NCBI GenBank assembly: GCA_910588045.1
Contig: CAJUPS010000001.1
Location: forward strand, 62,001 to 126,000
Length of the DNA: 64,000 nucleotides
Origin: an uncultured Oscillospiraceae bacterium
GTDB lineage: Bacteria > Bacillota > Clostridia > Oscillospirales > Oscillospiraceae
Direction: 5' to 3'
Shown here: positions 1-8,579 of the stretch, one piece after another
How positions within the stretch are numbered: the stretch's first letter is position 1
Layout of the letters: each line of letters begins with the position of its first letter
Made by a program: the position numbers and the translations under genes
The notes under the pieces: generated by a model
The model's database searches: none
Seen by the model: the letters and a program-made list of their open reading frames with translations, nothing else
What the model was told of the DNA's origin: nothing

Positions 1-13
1 AAAATTGCAATAA

Positions 14-47
14 AGGAGGAAAAGGGACTTCCCTTTTCCTCCTCTTT
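14..47 (+). terminator. Rho-independent terminator of the gene upstream of the window
   Basis: A 14-bp stem (AGGAGGAAAAGGGA at 14-27 pairing with 30-43) is followed by CTTTAT. It lies before the permease gene and probably ends or attenuates the preceding gene, which in this importer family is usually the substrate-binding lipoprotein. Confidence 0.6.
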
Positions 48-99
48 ATGATAAAGTATTGAAGTCTATGACAATTTTTCGCTTTTAGGAGGCAACTGT

Positions 100-1062
100 A
101 TGATAGCATTCATCGGCGCACTGCCGGGGGCCATCTCCCAGGGCCTGATCTGGGGCATCATGGCCATCGGGGTCTATATTACCTACAAAATTTTAGACAT
201 CGCCGACCTGACAGTGGACGGGTCCTTTTGTACTGGCGGCGCGGTCTTTGTGGTTCTCTTCGGCAATGGGGTCAACATCTGGCTGGCTCTGTTGGCGGCG
301 GTGCTGGTGGGGATGCTGGCGGGTCTGGTCACTGGCCTGCTCCACACCCTCTGCGGCATTCCCGCCATCCTGGCGGGAATCCTGACCCAGCTGGGCCTGT
401 GGTCCGTCAACCTGGCCATCATGGGCATGAAGGCCAACGTAGCCATCAACATCATCGACCAGAACAATCTCAATAAGCTGCTGGTGTCCCTCCGCTTTGT
501 CCGGGGCGTGGCCGACGGGAACTACCCCTTCTACCGCCACCCCATTCTTGTTGTGGGTCTGTTCACACTGGCGGTCATTGCCGTGCTGTACTGGTTCTTC
601 GGCACCGAGCTGGGCGCGTCCCTGCGCGCCACGGGGGCCAACCCCAATATGGCCCGGGCCCAGGGCATCAACACCAACGTGGGCAAGGTGCTGGGCCTGA
701 TGATCTCCAACGGCCTGGTGGCCCTCTCCGGTGCGCTGCTGAGCCAGTACCAGGCGTTCGCAGACGCCAGCATGGGGAAGGGAGCCATCGTCATCGGTCT
801 GGCTGCCGTCATCATCGGGGAGGTCCTGTTCTCCCGGTTCTTCATCAACTTTGCCCTGAAGCTGCTGGCCGTGTCCATCGGCGCCATTATCTACTATATC
901 ATCATCCAGGCGGTGGTCAGCCTCAGCGGCATCGACACCAACTACCTCAAGCTCATCACCGCCGCCATCGTGGCGATCTTCCTGGCCATCCCCTACTGGA
1001 AGGGCCGCTTTAACGCCCTCCTCACCAAATTCATCCGGAAAAGAGGCAACATCGATGCTTGA
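100..1062 (+). CDS. ABC transporter permease (COG4120-type, branched-chain/tryptophan importer family)
   Basis: This is a 320-residue, very hydrophobic protein with about eight to nine membrane segments. The glycine-rich motif TELGASLRATGANPNMARAQG, near residues 168-188, is typical of BPD_transp_2 permeases. It belongs to the uncharacterised importer family that includes streptococcal TrpXYZ. The start follows TAGGAGGCAACTGT. Its end overlaps the ATPase gene by 8 bp, so the two are translationally coupled. The substrate is unknown: tryptophan or another amino-acid-like ligand is possible from the family, but nothing in the sequence decides it. The binding protein probably lies just left of the window. 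Confidence 0.9.
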   Translation: MIAFIGALPGAISQGLIWGIMAIGVYITYKILDIADLTVDGSFCTGGAVFVVLFGNGVNIWLALLAAVLVGMLAGLVTGLLHTLCGIPAILAGILTQLGLWSVNLAIMGMKANVAINIIDQNNLNKLLVSLRFVRGVADGNYPFYRHPILVVGLFTLAVIAVLYWFFGTELGASLRATGANPNMARAQGINTNVGKVLGLMISNGLVALSGALLSQYQAFADASMGKGAIVIGLAAVIIGEVLFSRFFINFALKLLAVSIGAIIYYIIIQAVVSLSGIDTNYLKLITAAIVAIFLAIPYWKGRFNALLTKFIRKRGNIDA

Positions 1063-1849
1063 TGTGAAGAATATCAAAAAAACCTTCAACCCCGGCACCG
1101 TCAATGAAAAGACCGCCCTGCGGGGCGTGGACCTCCACATGGAGGAGGGCCAGTTCGTCACCGTCATCGGCGGCAATGGTGCGGGCAAGTCCACCCTGCT
1201 CAACGCCGTGGCCGGTGTGTGGGCGGTGGACCAGGGGACCATCTCCATCGGCGGTGTGAACGTGACCCATCTGCCGGAGTACAAGCGGGCCAAATACGTG
1301 GGCCGGGTGTTCCAGGACCCCATGATGGGCACCGCCGCCACCATGCAGATCGACGAGAATATGGCCCTCGCCATGCGCCGGGGCCAGCACCGCACCCTCC
1401 GCCGGGGCATCACCCGGTCCGAGCGGGCGGAGTACCAGGAGATGCTGAAGATCCTGGACCTGGGCCTGGAGGACCGGCTGACCAGCAAGGTGGGCCTTCT
1501 CTCCGGCGGACAGCGGCAGGCCCTGACCCTGCTGATGGCTACCCTGCAAAAGCCCCGGCTGCTGCTTCTGGACGAGCACACCGCCGCCCTGGACCCCAAG
1601 ACGGCGGCGAAGGTATTGGACGCTACGGAGCGCATTGTGAACAAGGACCATCTCACCACGCTGATGATCACCCACAATATGAAGGACGCCATCGCCCACG
1701 GAGACCGGCTCATCATGATGTACGACGGGCGCATCGTCATCGACGTCTCCGGCGAGGAGAAGAGAAAGCTCACCGTCCACCAGCTCCTGGAACTGTTCAG
1801 CAAGGTCAGCGGCAGCGACGAGGCCGATGACACCCTCCTGCTTTCATAG
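1055..1849 (+). CDS. ABC transporter ATP-binding protein (COG1101-type)
   Basis: This 264-residue ATPase is the partner of the preceding permease. It has a Walker A motif GGNGAGKST (about 39-47), an ABC signature LLSGGQRQAL (about 149-158), a Walker B followed by DEHTAALD (about 168-178) and a switch histidine in MITHNM. The DEHTAALDPKTA wording is characteristic of the COG1101 branch that pairs with COG4120 permeases. Its stop overlaps by 6 bp the stop of the convergent methionine synthase gene, so the two genes end tail to tail with no room for a terminator. Confidence 0.93.
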   Translation: MLDVKNIKKTFNPGTVNEKTALRGVDLHMEEGQFVTVIGGNGAGKSTLLNAVAGVWAVDQGTISIGGVNVTHLPEYKRAKYVGRVFQDPMMGTAATMQIDENMALAMRRGQHRTLRRGITRSERAEYQEMLKILDLGLEDRLTSKVGLLSGGQRQALTLLMATLQKPRLLLLDEHTAALDPKTAAKVLDATERIVNKDHLTTLMITHNMKDAIAHGDRLIMMYDGRIVIDVSGEEKRKLTVHQLLELFSKVSGSDEADDTLLLS

Positions 1850-4192
1850 CTCCTGCTCCCCGAACACCTGGGCGGCCACCCGGGCCGACTGGGCGGCGTC
1901 CTTCGTGTAGAAGTCCGCGCCGATCTGGTCGGCGAAGGATTGCGTCACCACCGCGCCGCCTACCATGATCTTGCAGGGGGCTCCCGCCTCCCGCAGGGCC
2001 CGGATGGTTACGGCGATGTTCCGGGCCGTGGTCGTCATAAGAGAAGACAGCCCCACCAAAGCCGCTCTGGTCTCCAGGGCGGCTTTTACGATGGCCTCCG
2101 GCGGCACGTCCCGCCCCAGGTCGACGACCTCGTAGCCGTAATTTTCCAACAGCATTTTCACGATATTCTTTCCGATGTCGTGTACGTCGTCCTTTACGGT
2201 AGCCAGCAGGATCGTCCCCTTCCGCCCCGCTCCACGGGGCAGGTGGGCACGCACCACGTCGAAGGCGGCCTTCACCGCTCCGGCGGAGGCCATCAGTTGG
2301 GGCAGGAACAAGGTTCCCCGCTCATACCGCTCCCCCACCGCATCCAGAGCCGGGATGATGTGGCCGTTGATGATGTCCAGGGGCTCCTCCCTCTCCAGCA
2401 GCGCCTCCACCGCCGCCGGGACGCCGGATTTCTGGCCGGTTTCAATCAGCGTCTCCAGGGGAAACGCCCCAATGGCGGAATGGTCCGCCCTGCCGACAAT
2501 CTGGAAGCGCGTGATATACGCCCCGCAGCCCGGGTCCTCGCCGGTGAGCGCCCGCATTGCCGCCAAAGTATCCCGGATACGGCTGGATTCCGTGTTCACG
2601 ATGGGCACGTTCAGCCCCGCCGCCAGGCAGGCGGACAGGAACGCACAGTTCAGCTCGTCCCGCCCCGGCAGGCCGTAGCTCACGTTGGACACCCCCAGCA
2701 GGGTCTTGTACCCCGCCGCCCGGACCAGCCGGATGGCCTCCACGGCCGCCAGGGCCTCTCTCTGGCTCACAGAGGCCGCCAGGGCCAGGGTGTCGATAAA
2801 GATGTCCTCCCGGCGCACCCCCGCCTTCTCCGCCGCCGCAGCGGCCCGCAGGGCCACATCCCGGCGGACCTCCGGTTCCCCACGGATCCCCTGCTCGTCC
2901 AGTGCCAGCACGATCAGCCCTGTACCGTACTTCACCGCCAGGGGAAGCATGGCCGCAAGGCTGTCCGCCCTGCCGTTGACGGAGTTGAGAATGGGCCGCC
3001 CCCGGCAGACCCGCAGAGCCTTCTCCATGGCGGCGGCATCCGAGCAGTCGATCACCAGCGGCAGGGGTGAAATTTTCTGGATAGCCAGCACCAAGTTGGG
3101 CAGAGCCTCCCCCTGGTCGATGTCCGGCAGTCCGGCGTTCACCACCAGCAGGTCCGCTCCCTCCTCCCGCTGCGCCACGGCGGCTTCGGCGGCGGCGTCC
3201 CAGTCCTTGGCGTACAGGGCCTCCTTCATCCTCGGACGGCCCGTGGGATTGAGCCGCTCCCCCACTACGGCTATGGAGCTGCCCGACAGCGTCGCGCACT
3301 CCTGCCAACCGCAGAGGCGGCACAGCCCGTCCTTCTCCCGCCGCAGCACCGGCGCGCTCCCGTCCACAACGCGCCGCAGGGCCCGGATGTGCTCCGGCGA
3401 TGTGCCGCAGCAGCCCCCCAGGATGGCCGCGCCATCCTCCAGAAATATCCTGCCCCACTGCGCGAACTCCTCCGGGGTCACGTCGTACACGGTCTCGCCG
3501 TCCACCAGCCGGGGGAGTCCCGCATTGGGCTGAATCATCACCGGCAGATGTGTATTCTCCAAAATCTTTCCCAGCGCAGGCCGCAGCTCCCGCGGTCCCA
3601 TGGAGCAGTTCAGTCCGACGGCATCGGCCCCCAGACTGGTCAGCGCCACGGCGGCAGCGGCCGGGTCCACCCCCAGGAAGGTCCGCCCGTCCTCGCCAAA
3701 GGTCATGGTGACGAACACCGGCAGGCTTGTCCGCTCCTTTGCGGCCAGCAGGGCCGCCTTGGCCTCCAGCAGGTCGCTCATGGTCTCGATGAGCACCAGG
3801 TCTGCCCCGGCCCTCTCCCCCGCCTCCATGATCTCCGTGAACTGCGCATAGGCGTCCTCAAAGGTCATCTCACCGAAGGGCTCCAGCAGTGCGCCCAGGG
3901 GGCCCACATCCAGCGCAACACGCCTGCCCTCCCCCGCCGCACGGCGGGCGGCCGCGATTCCGGCGGCGATACAGGGGGCGGGGTCCTCCCCCAGCTTCCT
4001 CCGGCTGGCACCGAAGGTGTTGGCGGTGAGGATGTCCGCTCCCGCCTCCGCATAGGCGGCGTGGATGCGCTCCACCGCCTCCGGCGCGGTCAGGTTCATC
4101 TTCTCCGGCGGCGTGCCCGCCGGGAGTCCCGCCTTCTGGAGCATCGTGCCCATGGCGCCGTCAAAGAGCAGCGGCTTTTGTATCTCAAACAT
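1844..4192 (-). CDS. metH: B12-dependent homocysteine methyltransferase (short MetH without reactivation domain)
   Basis: The protein transfers a methyl group from methyltetrahydrofolate through cobalamin to homocysteine to make methionine. The 782 residues hold, in order, a homocysteine-binding TIM barrel with zinc cysteines (GLNCS, then GGCCGTSP near 257-263), a pterin-binding barrel (VVGERLNPTGR onward), a B12 cap and a B12-binding domain with DVHDIGKNI (about 665-673). It ends there: the SAM-dependent reactivation domain of E. coli MetH (about 1,230 residues) is absent, as in many Clostridia. The ATG at 4192 was chosen because it follows GGAAAAGGAAGGGACAATC and begins at the conserved FEIQKPLLFDGAMGTML; the open frame runs 56 codons further upstream. 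The cobalamin operon in the same window makes its cofactor. Confidence 0.92.
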   Translation of the reverse strand: MFEIQKPLLFDGAMGTMLQKAGLPAGTPPEKMNLTAPEAVERIHAAYAEAGADILTANTFGASRRKLGEDPAPCIAAGIAAARRAAGEGRRVALDVGPLGALLEPFGEMTFEDAYAQFTEIMEAGERAGADLVLIETMSDLLEAKAALLAAKERTSLPVFVTMTFGEDGRTFLGVDPAAAAVALTSLGADAVGLNCSMGPRELRPALGKILENTHLPVMIQPNAGLPRLVDGETVYDVTPEEFAQWGRIFLEDGAAILGGCCGTSPEHIRALRRVVDGSAPVLRREKDGLCRLCGWQECATLSGSSIAVVGERLNPTGRPRMKEALYAKDWDAAAEAAVAQREEGADLLVVNAGLPDIDQGEALPNLVLAIQKISPLPLVIDCSDAAAMEKALRVCRGRPILNSVNGRADSLAAMLPLAVKYGTGLIVLALDEQGIRGEPEVRRDVALRAAAAAEKAGVRREDIFIDTLALAASVSQREALAAVEAIRLVRAAGYKTLLGVSNVSYGLPGRDELNCAFLSACLAAGLNVPIVNTESSRIRDTLAAMRALTGEDPGCGAYITRFQIVGRADHSAIGAFPLETLIETGQKSGVPAAVEALLEREEPLDIINGHIIPALDAVGERYERGTLFLPQLMASAGAVKAAFDVVRAHLPRGAGRKGTILLATVKDDVHDIGKNIVKMLLENYGYEVVDLGRDVPPEAIVKAALETRAALVGLSSLMTTTARNIAVTIRALREAGAPCKIMVGGAVVTQSFADQIGADFYTKDAAQSARVAAQVFGEQEL

Positions 4193-4230
4193 GATTGTCC
4201 CTTCCTTTTCCGTTGTATCCCGAAAGTAAA

Positions 4231-4250
4231 AACGTGCCTCCCGGCACGTT
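4231..4250 (-). terminator. Terminator-like hairpin in the metH leader
   Basis: On the minus strand AACGTGCC, loop GGGA, GGCACGTT is followed by TTTTAC, about 40 nt before the metH start. It could be the terminator of an attenuated leader or the end of xerD transcription. I could not match the upstream 120 nt to a SAM, cobalamin or T-box consensus. Confidence 0.5.
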
Positions 4251-4344
4251 CCTACATAAATCTTCCCAAAAGAACCTGCCATCGTTACCGTGCGGAAATC
4301 CCGGAACGGCAACGGTCTGGAGAGCGGGTTAAAGTTCTTTTTGA

Positions 4345-4370
4345 ATACTTTTTCTTTCAAGAAAAAGTAT
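4345..4370 (-). terminator. Palindrome at the xerD stop codon
   Basis: ATACTTTTTCTT (4345-4356) pairs with AAGAAAAAGTAT (4359-4370) and overlaps the first base of the xerD stop codon. It is followed on the minus strand by TCAAAAAGAACTTT. The same hairpin plus tail occurs on the plus strand at 41702-41750, so it is probably a dispersed repeat rather than a classic terminator. Confidence 0.5.
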
Positions 4371-5254
4371 CACGCCCTTGGGTGGGCCTTATGGTAGATG
4401 TCCTGGAGCTTCTGCTTGACCATGTGGGAGTAGATCTGCGTAGAGGAAATATCCGCGTGGCCCAGCATCTCCTGGATGGAGCGCAGGTCTGCCCCGTTCT
4501 CCAGGAGGTGTGCGGCGAAGGAGTGGCGCAGCGTGTGGGGCGTGATGTCCTTGTTGATCTGCGCCTTCTCCTGATAATACTTGATGATCTTCCAAAAGCC
4601 CTGTCGGCTCATGCGCTCCCCGCTCATGTTCACGAATAGGGCCGGTTCCCGGGGACTGAGCACCAGATGGGGCCGGATGTTCTTTATGTAGTCGCTCAAC
4701 GCCCGGACCGCCGTGGCGTACAGCGGGATGATCCGCTCCTTCCCGCGGCTGGTGCAGCGGATAAAGGCCCCCGGCAGGCTCACGTCCTCCACGTTCAGGC
4801 CGATCAGCTCGCTGACGCGGATTCCCGTGGCGTACAGCAGCTCCAGCATGGCGTGATCCCGATACCCCTTGGGGTCCACGCACTGGGGCTGCTCCAGAAA
4901 CAGCTCTACCTCCTTGCCGGTCAGGATCTGGGGGAGCTTCCGCTCCGCCTTGACCGCCACCGCGTCCTTGGCCGGATTCCTCCGGATCACGCCTCGGTTA
5001 AGGAGATAGCCGTAGTAGGATTTCAGGGAGGCGAAGCTGCGGGCCACGCTGGAGGTCGATTTTCCCTTGCCCTCCATATAGGTCATATAGCGCTCAATGT
5101 GTTCCGTCCCGGCCTGGGGCAGCTCGACACTCTCCTGCTCCAGCAGATAGTGGGAGAACTGCGTCACGTCCCGCACGTAGGAGGAGATCGTGTTGCCGGA
5201 CGCATTTCGCTCCAGTTCCAGGTAACCGGCAAATTCTTTTATGTAGTCCGTCAC
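4370..5254 (-). CDS. xerD: Tyrosine recombinase XerD-like
   Basis: This 294-residue protein is the usual length of XerC/XerD. An N-terminal SAM-like DNA-binding domain (about 1-85) is followed by the catalytic domain with Arg in ATGIRVSEL (about 143), HTLRHSF (about 240), HAD and a Tyr in STQIYSHM (about 276). The likely role is chromosome dimer resolution at dif. It follows spoIIM with a 14-bp gap, the order known from other spore formers, which supports the XerD name. A dif site was not identified in the window. Confidence 0.88.
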   Translation of the reverse strand: MTDYIKEFAGYLELERNASGNTISSYVRDVTQFSHYLLEQESVELPQAGTEHIERYMTYMEGKGKSTSSVARSFASLKSYYGYLLNRGVIRRNPAKDAVAVKAERKLPQILTGKEVELFLEQPQCVDPKGYRDHAMLELLYATGIRVSELIGLNVEDVSLPGAFIRCTSRGKERIIPLYATAVRALSDYIKNIRPHLVLSPREPALFVNMSGERMSRQGFWKIIKYYQEKAQINKDITPHTLRHSFAAHLLENGADLRSIQEMLGHADISSTQIYSHMVKQKLQDIYHKAHPRA

Positions 5255-5268
5255 AGCATCCTCCCCCC

Positions 5269-5904
5269 CTAGTCGAGCATTCCAAGAGCGGCGCGAAATA
5301 GAAGCGGCGTCAGCAGCCGCTCACAAAACACGCCCAGGACTAAAATCGCAGCACACAGCACAAACAGTAAAAAATAGCGGCTCCCATAGAGCACCGGCGA
5401 TGAGCGCTTGCCCCCTCCGAAGGACAGGGAAAATAGCTCCATGGAGAGAGGCCACGCCGCCCCCGCCAGCACCAGGAAGCAGGGCAGCGTAAAAACCAGC
5501 CGCACAATCAGCGCACCCAGGGCTAACACGGCCCCCGCGCGGCCAAAGCAGCGCACAAAGCAGGAGACCGTATACATGGTGAAAAAACCGAACGCACCGG
5601 AAAGCACAGGAATCAGGGCGACCCCTGCCGCTGAAAATCCCAGCAGAAACGCCAGCGAGGCATACCCGAAGTACATCACCACGCAGCTGGCCATGGACGC
5701 CTCAAGGCCACCCGTATCATACAGCCGACAGTAGTCCTTCAGATACTGCCCCAGCGCCGCCCAGGTTTCCTCGCCGCACCCGGCGGCATACAGGTGTCCC
5801 CCCAGCGCTCCGCCCAGAAACACCAGCGCCAGGACGATCGCCTGGGGCAGTGCGGGGTCCCAGTCGCCCAGCCGGATCGTTCGCAGCACCATTCGCCCTC
5901 GCAT
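5269..5904 (-). CDS. spoIIM: Stage II sporulation protein M
   Basis: The 211-residue protein has a short cytosolic N-terminus and about five membrane segments, matching the size and layout of SpoIIM. SpoIIM belongs to the SpoIIDMP complex that drives septal peptidoglycan hydrolysis and engulfment in the mother cell. Sequence identity is weak by eye; the call rests on topology and on its place before xerD. ATG 5904 follows GGGGAGGTGATGGAAG; an in-frame ATG at 5892 is an alternative. A hairpin (5919-5925 with 5932-5938) lies just before this ribosome binding site. Confidence 0.75.
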   Translation of the reverse strand: MRGRMVLRTIRLGDWDPALPQAIVLALVFLGGALGGHLYAAGCGEETWAALGQYLKDYCRLYDTGGLEASMASCVVMYFGYASLAFLLGFSAAGVALIPVLSGAFGFFTMYTVSCFVRCFGRAGAVLALGALIVRLVFTLPCFLVLAGAAWPLSMELFSLSFGGGKRSSPVLYGSRYFLLFVLCAAILVLGVFCERLLTPLLFRAALGMLD

Positions 5905-6034
5905 CTTCCATCACCTCCCCACAGCTTATGCGCTGTGGACAAGTTTTAGAAGCCAGAGCCGTTCCCGGAAATCATGAGAAAAAAGGGAGCGAGGACAGGA
6001 ACCGCAGGGCGCCCCATAAAAATGCCTGTTTATA

Positions 6035-6063
6035 AATATAGTGCAATTTCCCCGGTTTCGCAA
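6035..6063 (-). promoter_or_regulatory. Sigma-A-like promoter before spoIIM-xerD
   Basis: Minus-strand TTGCGA (6063-6058), 17-bp spacer, TATATT (6040-6035). A vegetative-type promoter here would supply XerD outside sporulation. No clear sigma-E element was recognised. Confidence 0.5.
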
Positions 6064-6222
6064 GAGGAAATGATAAATTCTACCCTTTTTTGTCAGTTAT
6101 GACAGTTTCTTATGTAAACAATATTATGTAAACTTCTTCCTGCCGCCGCCTTCGGAGTGCCGCAGCCACGCCGGTTCGGAATATTTGGTGGGGTGGTTGT
6201 ACCGCATTACCCAATATGTGGG

Positions 6223-6259
6223 GCGGGGAGCTGATTACTTTCCGTAATCAGCTCCCCGC
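6223..6259. repeat. Long perfect hairpin without T-run
   Basis: GCGGGGAGCTGATTAC, 5-nt loop, then the perfect complement. It lies 69 bp past the stop of the TIGR04086 gene and may stabilise or end that transcript, but neither strand has a T-tract after it. Confidence 0.6.
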
Positions 6260-6327
6260 GGACGGTTTGGCCCGGTTTGGTAAAAATTTTTGAATTTTGG
6301 TTATTTTTACTTCTTGACAGATTTTCT

Positions 6328-6762
6328 TCATCTCCGGCTCCTGCGGCGGGCACCGGTTTTGCCCCGCCTCCCACGGGGGAGGTTGTATCCCACCAGCGCC
6401 GCCAGAAGACCGCCCGCCGCCATGGACAGCCCCAGGCCCGTCAGCCCGTTCTCCACATTGACGGCCTCCGCCGTCAGCAGCGCAGCCGCCAGGGTCAGCG
6501 ACAGGAACACCACGACCACCACCGGCACGGACAGCATGGAGGTCCCCTTCCCTTTCAGCACGCTGTACCCGCACCCAAGGAAGGACGACAGCGCCGCCGT
6601 GACGCACACCAGGGGATAGATCTGCTCCAGCCCCAGCAGCCCTCGGTCCACCAGCAGCGCGCACAGCATCTGGAGCAATACATAGGAGAGCAGCGAGATT
6701 CCCCCGCCAACCAAACAGTTTTTCACCATCCCCTCCGGCAGGGACATGACTACCTTCGACAT
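6328..6762 (-). CDS. TIGR04086-like small membrane protein
   Basis: This 144-residue protein has four hydrophobic segments (about 15-35, 45-62, 72-92, 100-122) and a basic tail RGRRGKTGARRRSRR. It resembles the TIGR04086/YrzE membrane family, which sits next to yajC in many Firmicutes. The function is unknown. ATG 6762 was chosen over the longer frame because GGGAGG lies 7 nt upstream. It follows yajC on the same strand, probably in one transcript. Confidence 0.75.
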   Translation of the reverse strand: MSKVVMSLPEGMVKNCLVGGGISLLSYVLLQMLCALLVDRGLLGLEQIYPLVCVTAALSSFLGCGYSVLKGKGTSMLSVPVVVVVFLSLTLAAALLTAEAVNVENGLTGLGLSMAAGGLLAALVGYNLPRGRRGKTGARRRSRR

Positions 6763-6843
6763 AACAAAACCTCCCGGCAAATTACTGGATAGACCAGTAT
6801 ATTGACCGGGAAGTCTCATTATTCGATGGGACAAGGCTGATTT

Positions 6844-7233
6844 TTACTCTTTCGGGGAACCTTCCTCGACGCCCTTGGCGGACCCCTCCTCGATCTGGGC
6901 GGGCTCCTTCTTCTTTCCCTTCTTGTCCTCCGGGGGATTGCTGTTGTTGGTGGAGACGGCCCACTTCGCCAACTCCATGCGGACGCGGTCGTCGCTGGTT
7001 TCGATGATGATGTTTTCATCCGTGACCTGGACGATCTTGCCCACGATGCCACCGATGGTGGTGATCTGGTCGCCCTTCTTCAGACTGTTGCGCATCTCCT
7101 CCGCCTGCTTTTTCCGCTTGTTCTCCGGGCGGATCATCAAAAAGTACATCACCGCAATCATGATGACCAGAGGGATCAGCATAGAGCCCATCCCTACGGC
7201 TCCAGTGGCGGCATCGGTATAGAACAGTGGCAT
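6844..7233 (-). CDS. yajC: Preprotein translocase subunit YajC
   Basis: The protein is 129 residues. One N-terminal membrane helix (about 18-36) is followed by the family signature YFLMIRPENKRKKQAEEM and a soluble beta domain (KKGDQITTIGGIVGKIVQV). The charged C-terminal extension of about 40 residues is longer than in E. coli. YajC associates with SecDF and SecYEG in the membrane. Its neighbour tgt is the usual partner in bacterial genomes. It has its own promoter in the 192-bp gap after tgt. Confidence 0.95.
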   Translation of the reverse strand: MPLFYTDAATGAVGMGSMLIPLVIMIAVMYFLMIRPENKRKKQAEEMRNSLKKGDQITTIGGIVGKIVQVTDENIIIETSDDRVRMELAKWAVSTNNSNPPEDKKGKKKEPAQIEEGSAKGVEEGSPKE

Positions 7234-7289
7234 AGTCCTTTTTCTCCTTGTGTAAATTTTTTTGCCTGGTAAAAGAAAACGCTTTTGTC

Positions 7290-7318
7290 ATTATATACGC
7301 TTCTCCAGGTTTTGGCAA
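7290..7318 (-). promoter_or_regulatory. Promoter of yajC
   Basis: Minus-strand TTGCCA (7318-7313), 17-bp spacer, TATAAT (7295-7290). It makes yajC and the TIGR04086 gene independent of tgt. Confidence 0.75.
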
Positions 7319-7425
7319 GTCCTAAATTCCCGTTCGTCAGTTTTTCATCTTGCGCCTCCTGCCAATCTCTTGAATCTGGGTCAACGGCACGAAAGGTAAA
7401 AGGACATTCCCGTTACCCTGACAGT

Positions 7426-8559
7426 TCAGACCCGCTCCCCCAGCTTCCGGCTGTACTCCGCCCGGAAGGCGTCATACTCCCCCGCGTCCAGCGCGTCCCG
7501 GATGCGCTCCATGAGGGTGTTGTAGAACCAAAGGTTGTGCATCACCGCCAGGCGCATGGCCAGCATCTCCTCCGCCTTGAACAGGTGACGCAGATAGGCC
7601 CGGGAAAAGCTCCGGCATACCGGGCACCCGCACCCCGGCTCGATGGGGCGCTCATCCAGCTTGTACTTCTCGTTCTTGATGTTCAGGCTGCCGCTCCAGG
7701 TAAACAGTTTGCCGTGGCGGGCGTTCCGGGCGGGCATGACGCAGTCGAAGAAGTCAATCCCACGCCAGACCGCCTCCACGATATTGGAGGGTGTGCCCAC
7801 GCCCATGAGATACCGCGGCTTGTCCTCCGGCGCATAGGGGAGCGTCACGTCCAGGATGTGGTACATGACCTCCGTGGCCTCCCCCACCGCCAGTCCGCCG
7901 ATGCCGTAGCCCTCGCAGTCCACCTTGGCGCTCTCCTGCATACTCCAGATCCGCAGATCATCGTATGTGCCCCCCTGGTTGATGCCAAAGAGCATCTGTC
8001 CCGGGTTCACGCAGTCCGGCAGGGCGTTGAGCCGGTCGTGTTCCTCCTTGCACCGCCGGAGCCAGCGCACGGTCCGCTCACAGGACCGCTTCACGTAGTC
8101 GTAGGGGGCCGGGTTCTCCACGCACTCGTCGAAGGCCATGGCAATGTCGCTGCCGAGGTGGGACTGGATCTGCATAGATTCCTCCGGCCCCATGAAGATC
8201 CGCCGCCCGTCAATGTGGGAAGCGAAGGTGACTCCCTCCTCGGCGATCTTCCGAAGTCCCGCCAGAGAGAACACCTGGAAGCCCCCGGAGTCCGTCAGGA
8301 TAGGCCCGTCCCAGTCCATCATCTTGTGGAGGCCCCCCAGGGCCTTCACCACGTCGTCCCCGGGACGGAGGTGGAGGTGATAGGTGTTGGACAGCTCGAT
8401 CTGGCACTTGAGGTCCTTGAGGTCATGGGCGCTGACCGCCCCCTTGATGGCCCCCTGGGTGCCCACGTTCATGAACACCGGGGTCTGGACCACGCCGCCG
8501 TGGGCACAGGAAAATCGGCCCCGCCGTGCGCGGCCCTGCTGCTTGATGACTTGGAACAT
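7426..8559 (-). CDS. tgt: Queuine tRNA-guanine transglycosylase
   Basis: Tgt exchanges G34 of tRNAs with GUN anticodons for preQ1. The 377-residue length is typical. DSGGFQVFSL near 88-97 lines the base pocket, the nucleophile Asp is in DFFDCVMPARNARHG near 268, and the zinc site is CxCxxC (about 306-311) plus a later His. Two more queuosine genes, queA and queH, are in this window, so the organism should complete the last steps of queuosine synthesis. preQ1 synthesis genes (queC, D, E, F) were not seen here. Confidence 0.97.
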   Translation of the reverse strand: MFQVIKQQGRARRGRFSCAHGGVVQTPVFMNVGTQGAIKGAVSAHDLKDLKCQIELSNTYHLHLRPGDDVVKALGGLHKMMDWDGPILTDSGGFQVFSLAGLRKIAEEGVTFASHIDGRRIFMGPEESMQIQSHLGSDIAMAFDECVENPAPYDYVKRSCERTVRWLRRCKEEHDRLNALPDCVNPGQMLFGINQGGTYDDLRIWSMQESAKVDCEGYGIGGLAVGEATEVMYHILDVTLPYAPEDKPRYLMGVGTPSNIVEAVWRGIDFFDCVMPARNARHGKLFTWSGSLNIKNEKYKLDERPIEPGCGCPVCRSFSRAYLRHLFKAEEMLAMRLAVMHNLWFYNTLMERIRDALDAGEYDAFRAEYSRKLGERV

Positions 8560-8579
8560 ACGGTAACTCCTTATTTTGC

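Larger units (their letters stand above)
5905..6327. other. Intergenic stretch, 423 bp
   Basis: It holds the leader and promoter of spoIIM-xerD on the right-to-left strand, a run of AT-rich sequence, and a strong 16-bp hairpin at 6223-6259. No convincing small gene was seen. Confidence 0.6.

Noticed and set aside
193..1833. A 546-codon open frame on the minus strand over the ABC genes
   Set aside because: It is a shadow frame produced by GC-rich third positions; its translation is low-complexity and both plus-strand genes have clear families and ribosome binding sites.
4251..4369. SAM or cobalamin riboswitch before metH
   Set aside because: The conserved cores of these classes were not found on the minus strand; only a terminator-like hairpin is supported.
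5934..5942. DnaA-box-like TTGTCCACA before spoIIM
   Set aside because: A single box without clustering or replication genes nearby; it is part of a small hairpin.
6223..6259. Classic rho-independent terminator
   Set aside because: The stem is strong, but neither strand has a T-tract, so it is listed only as a hairpin.
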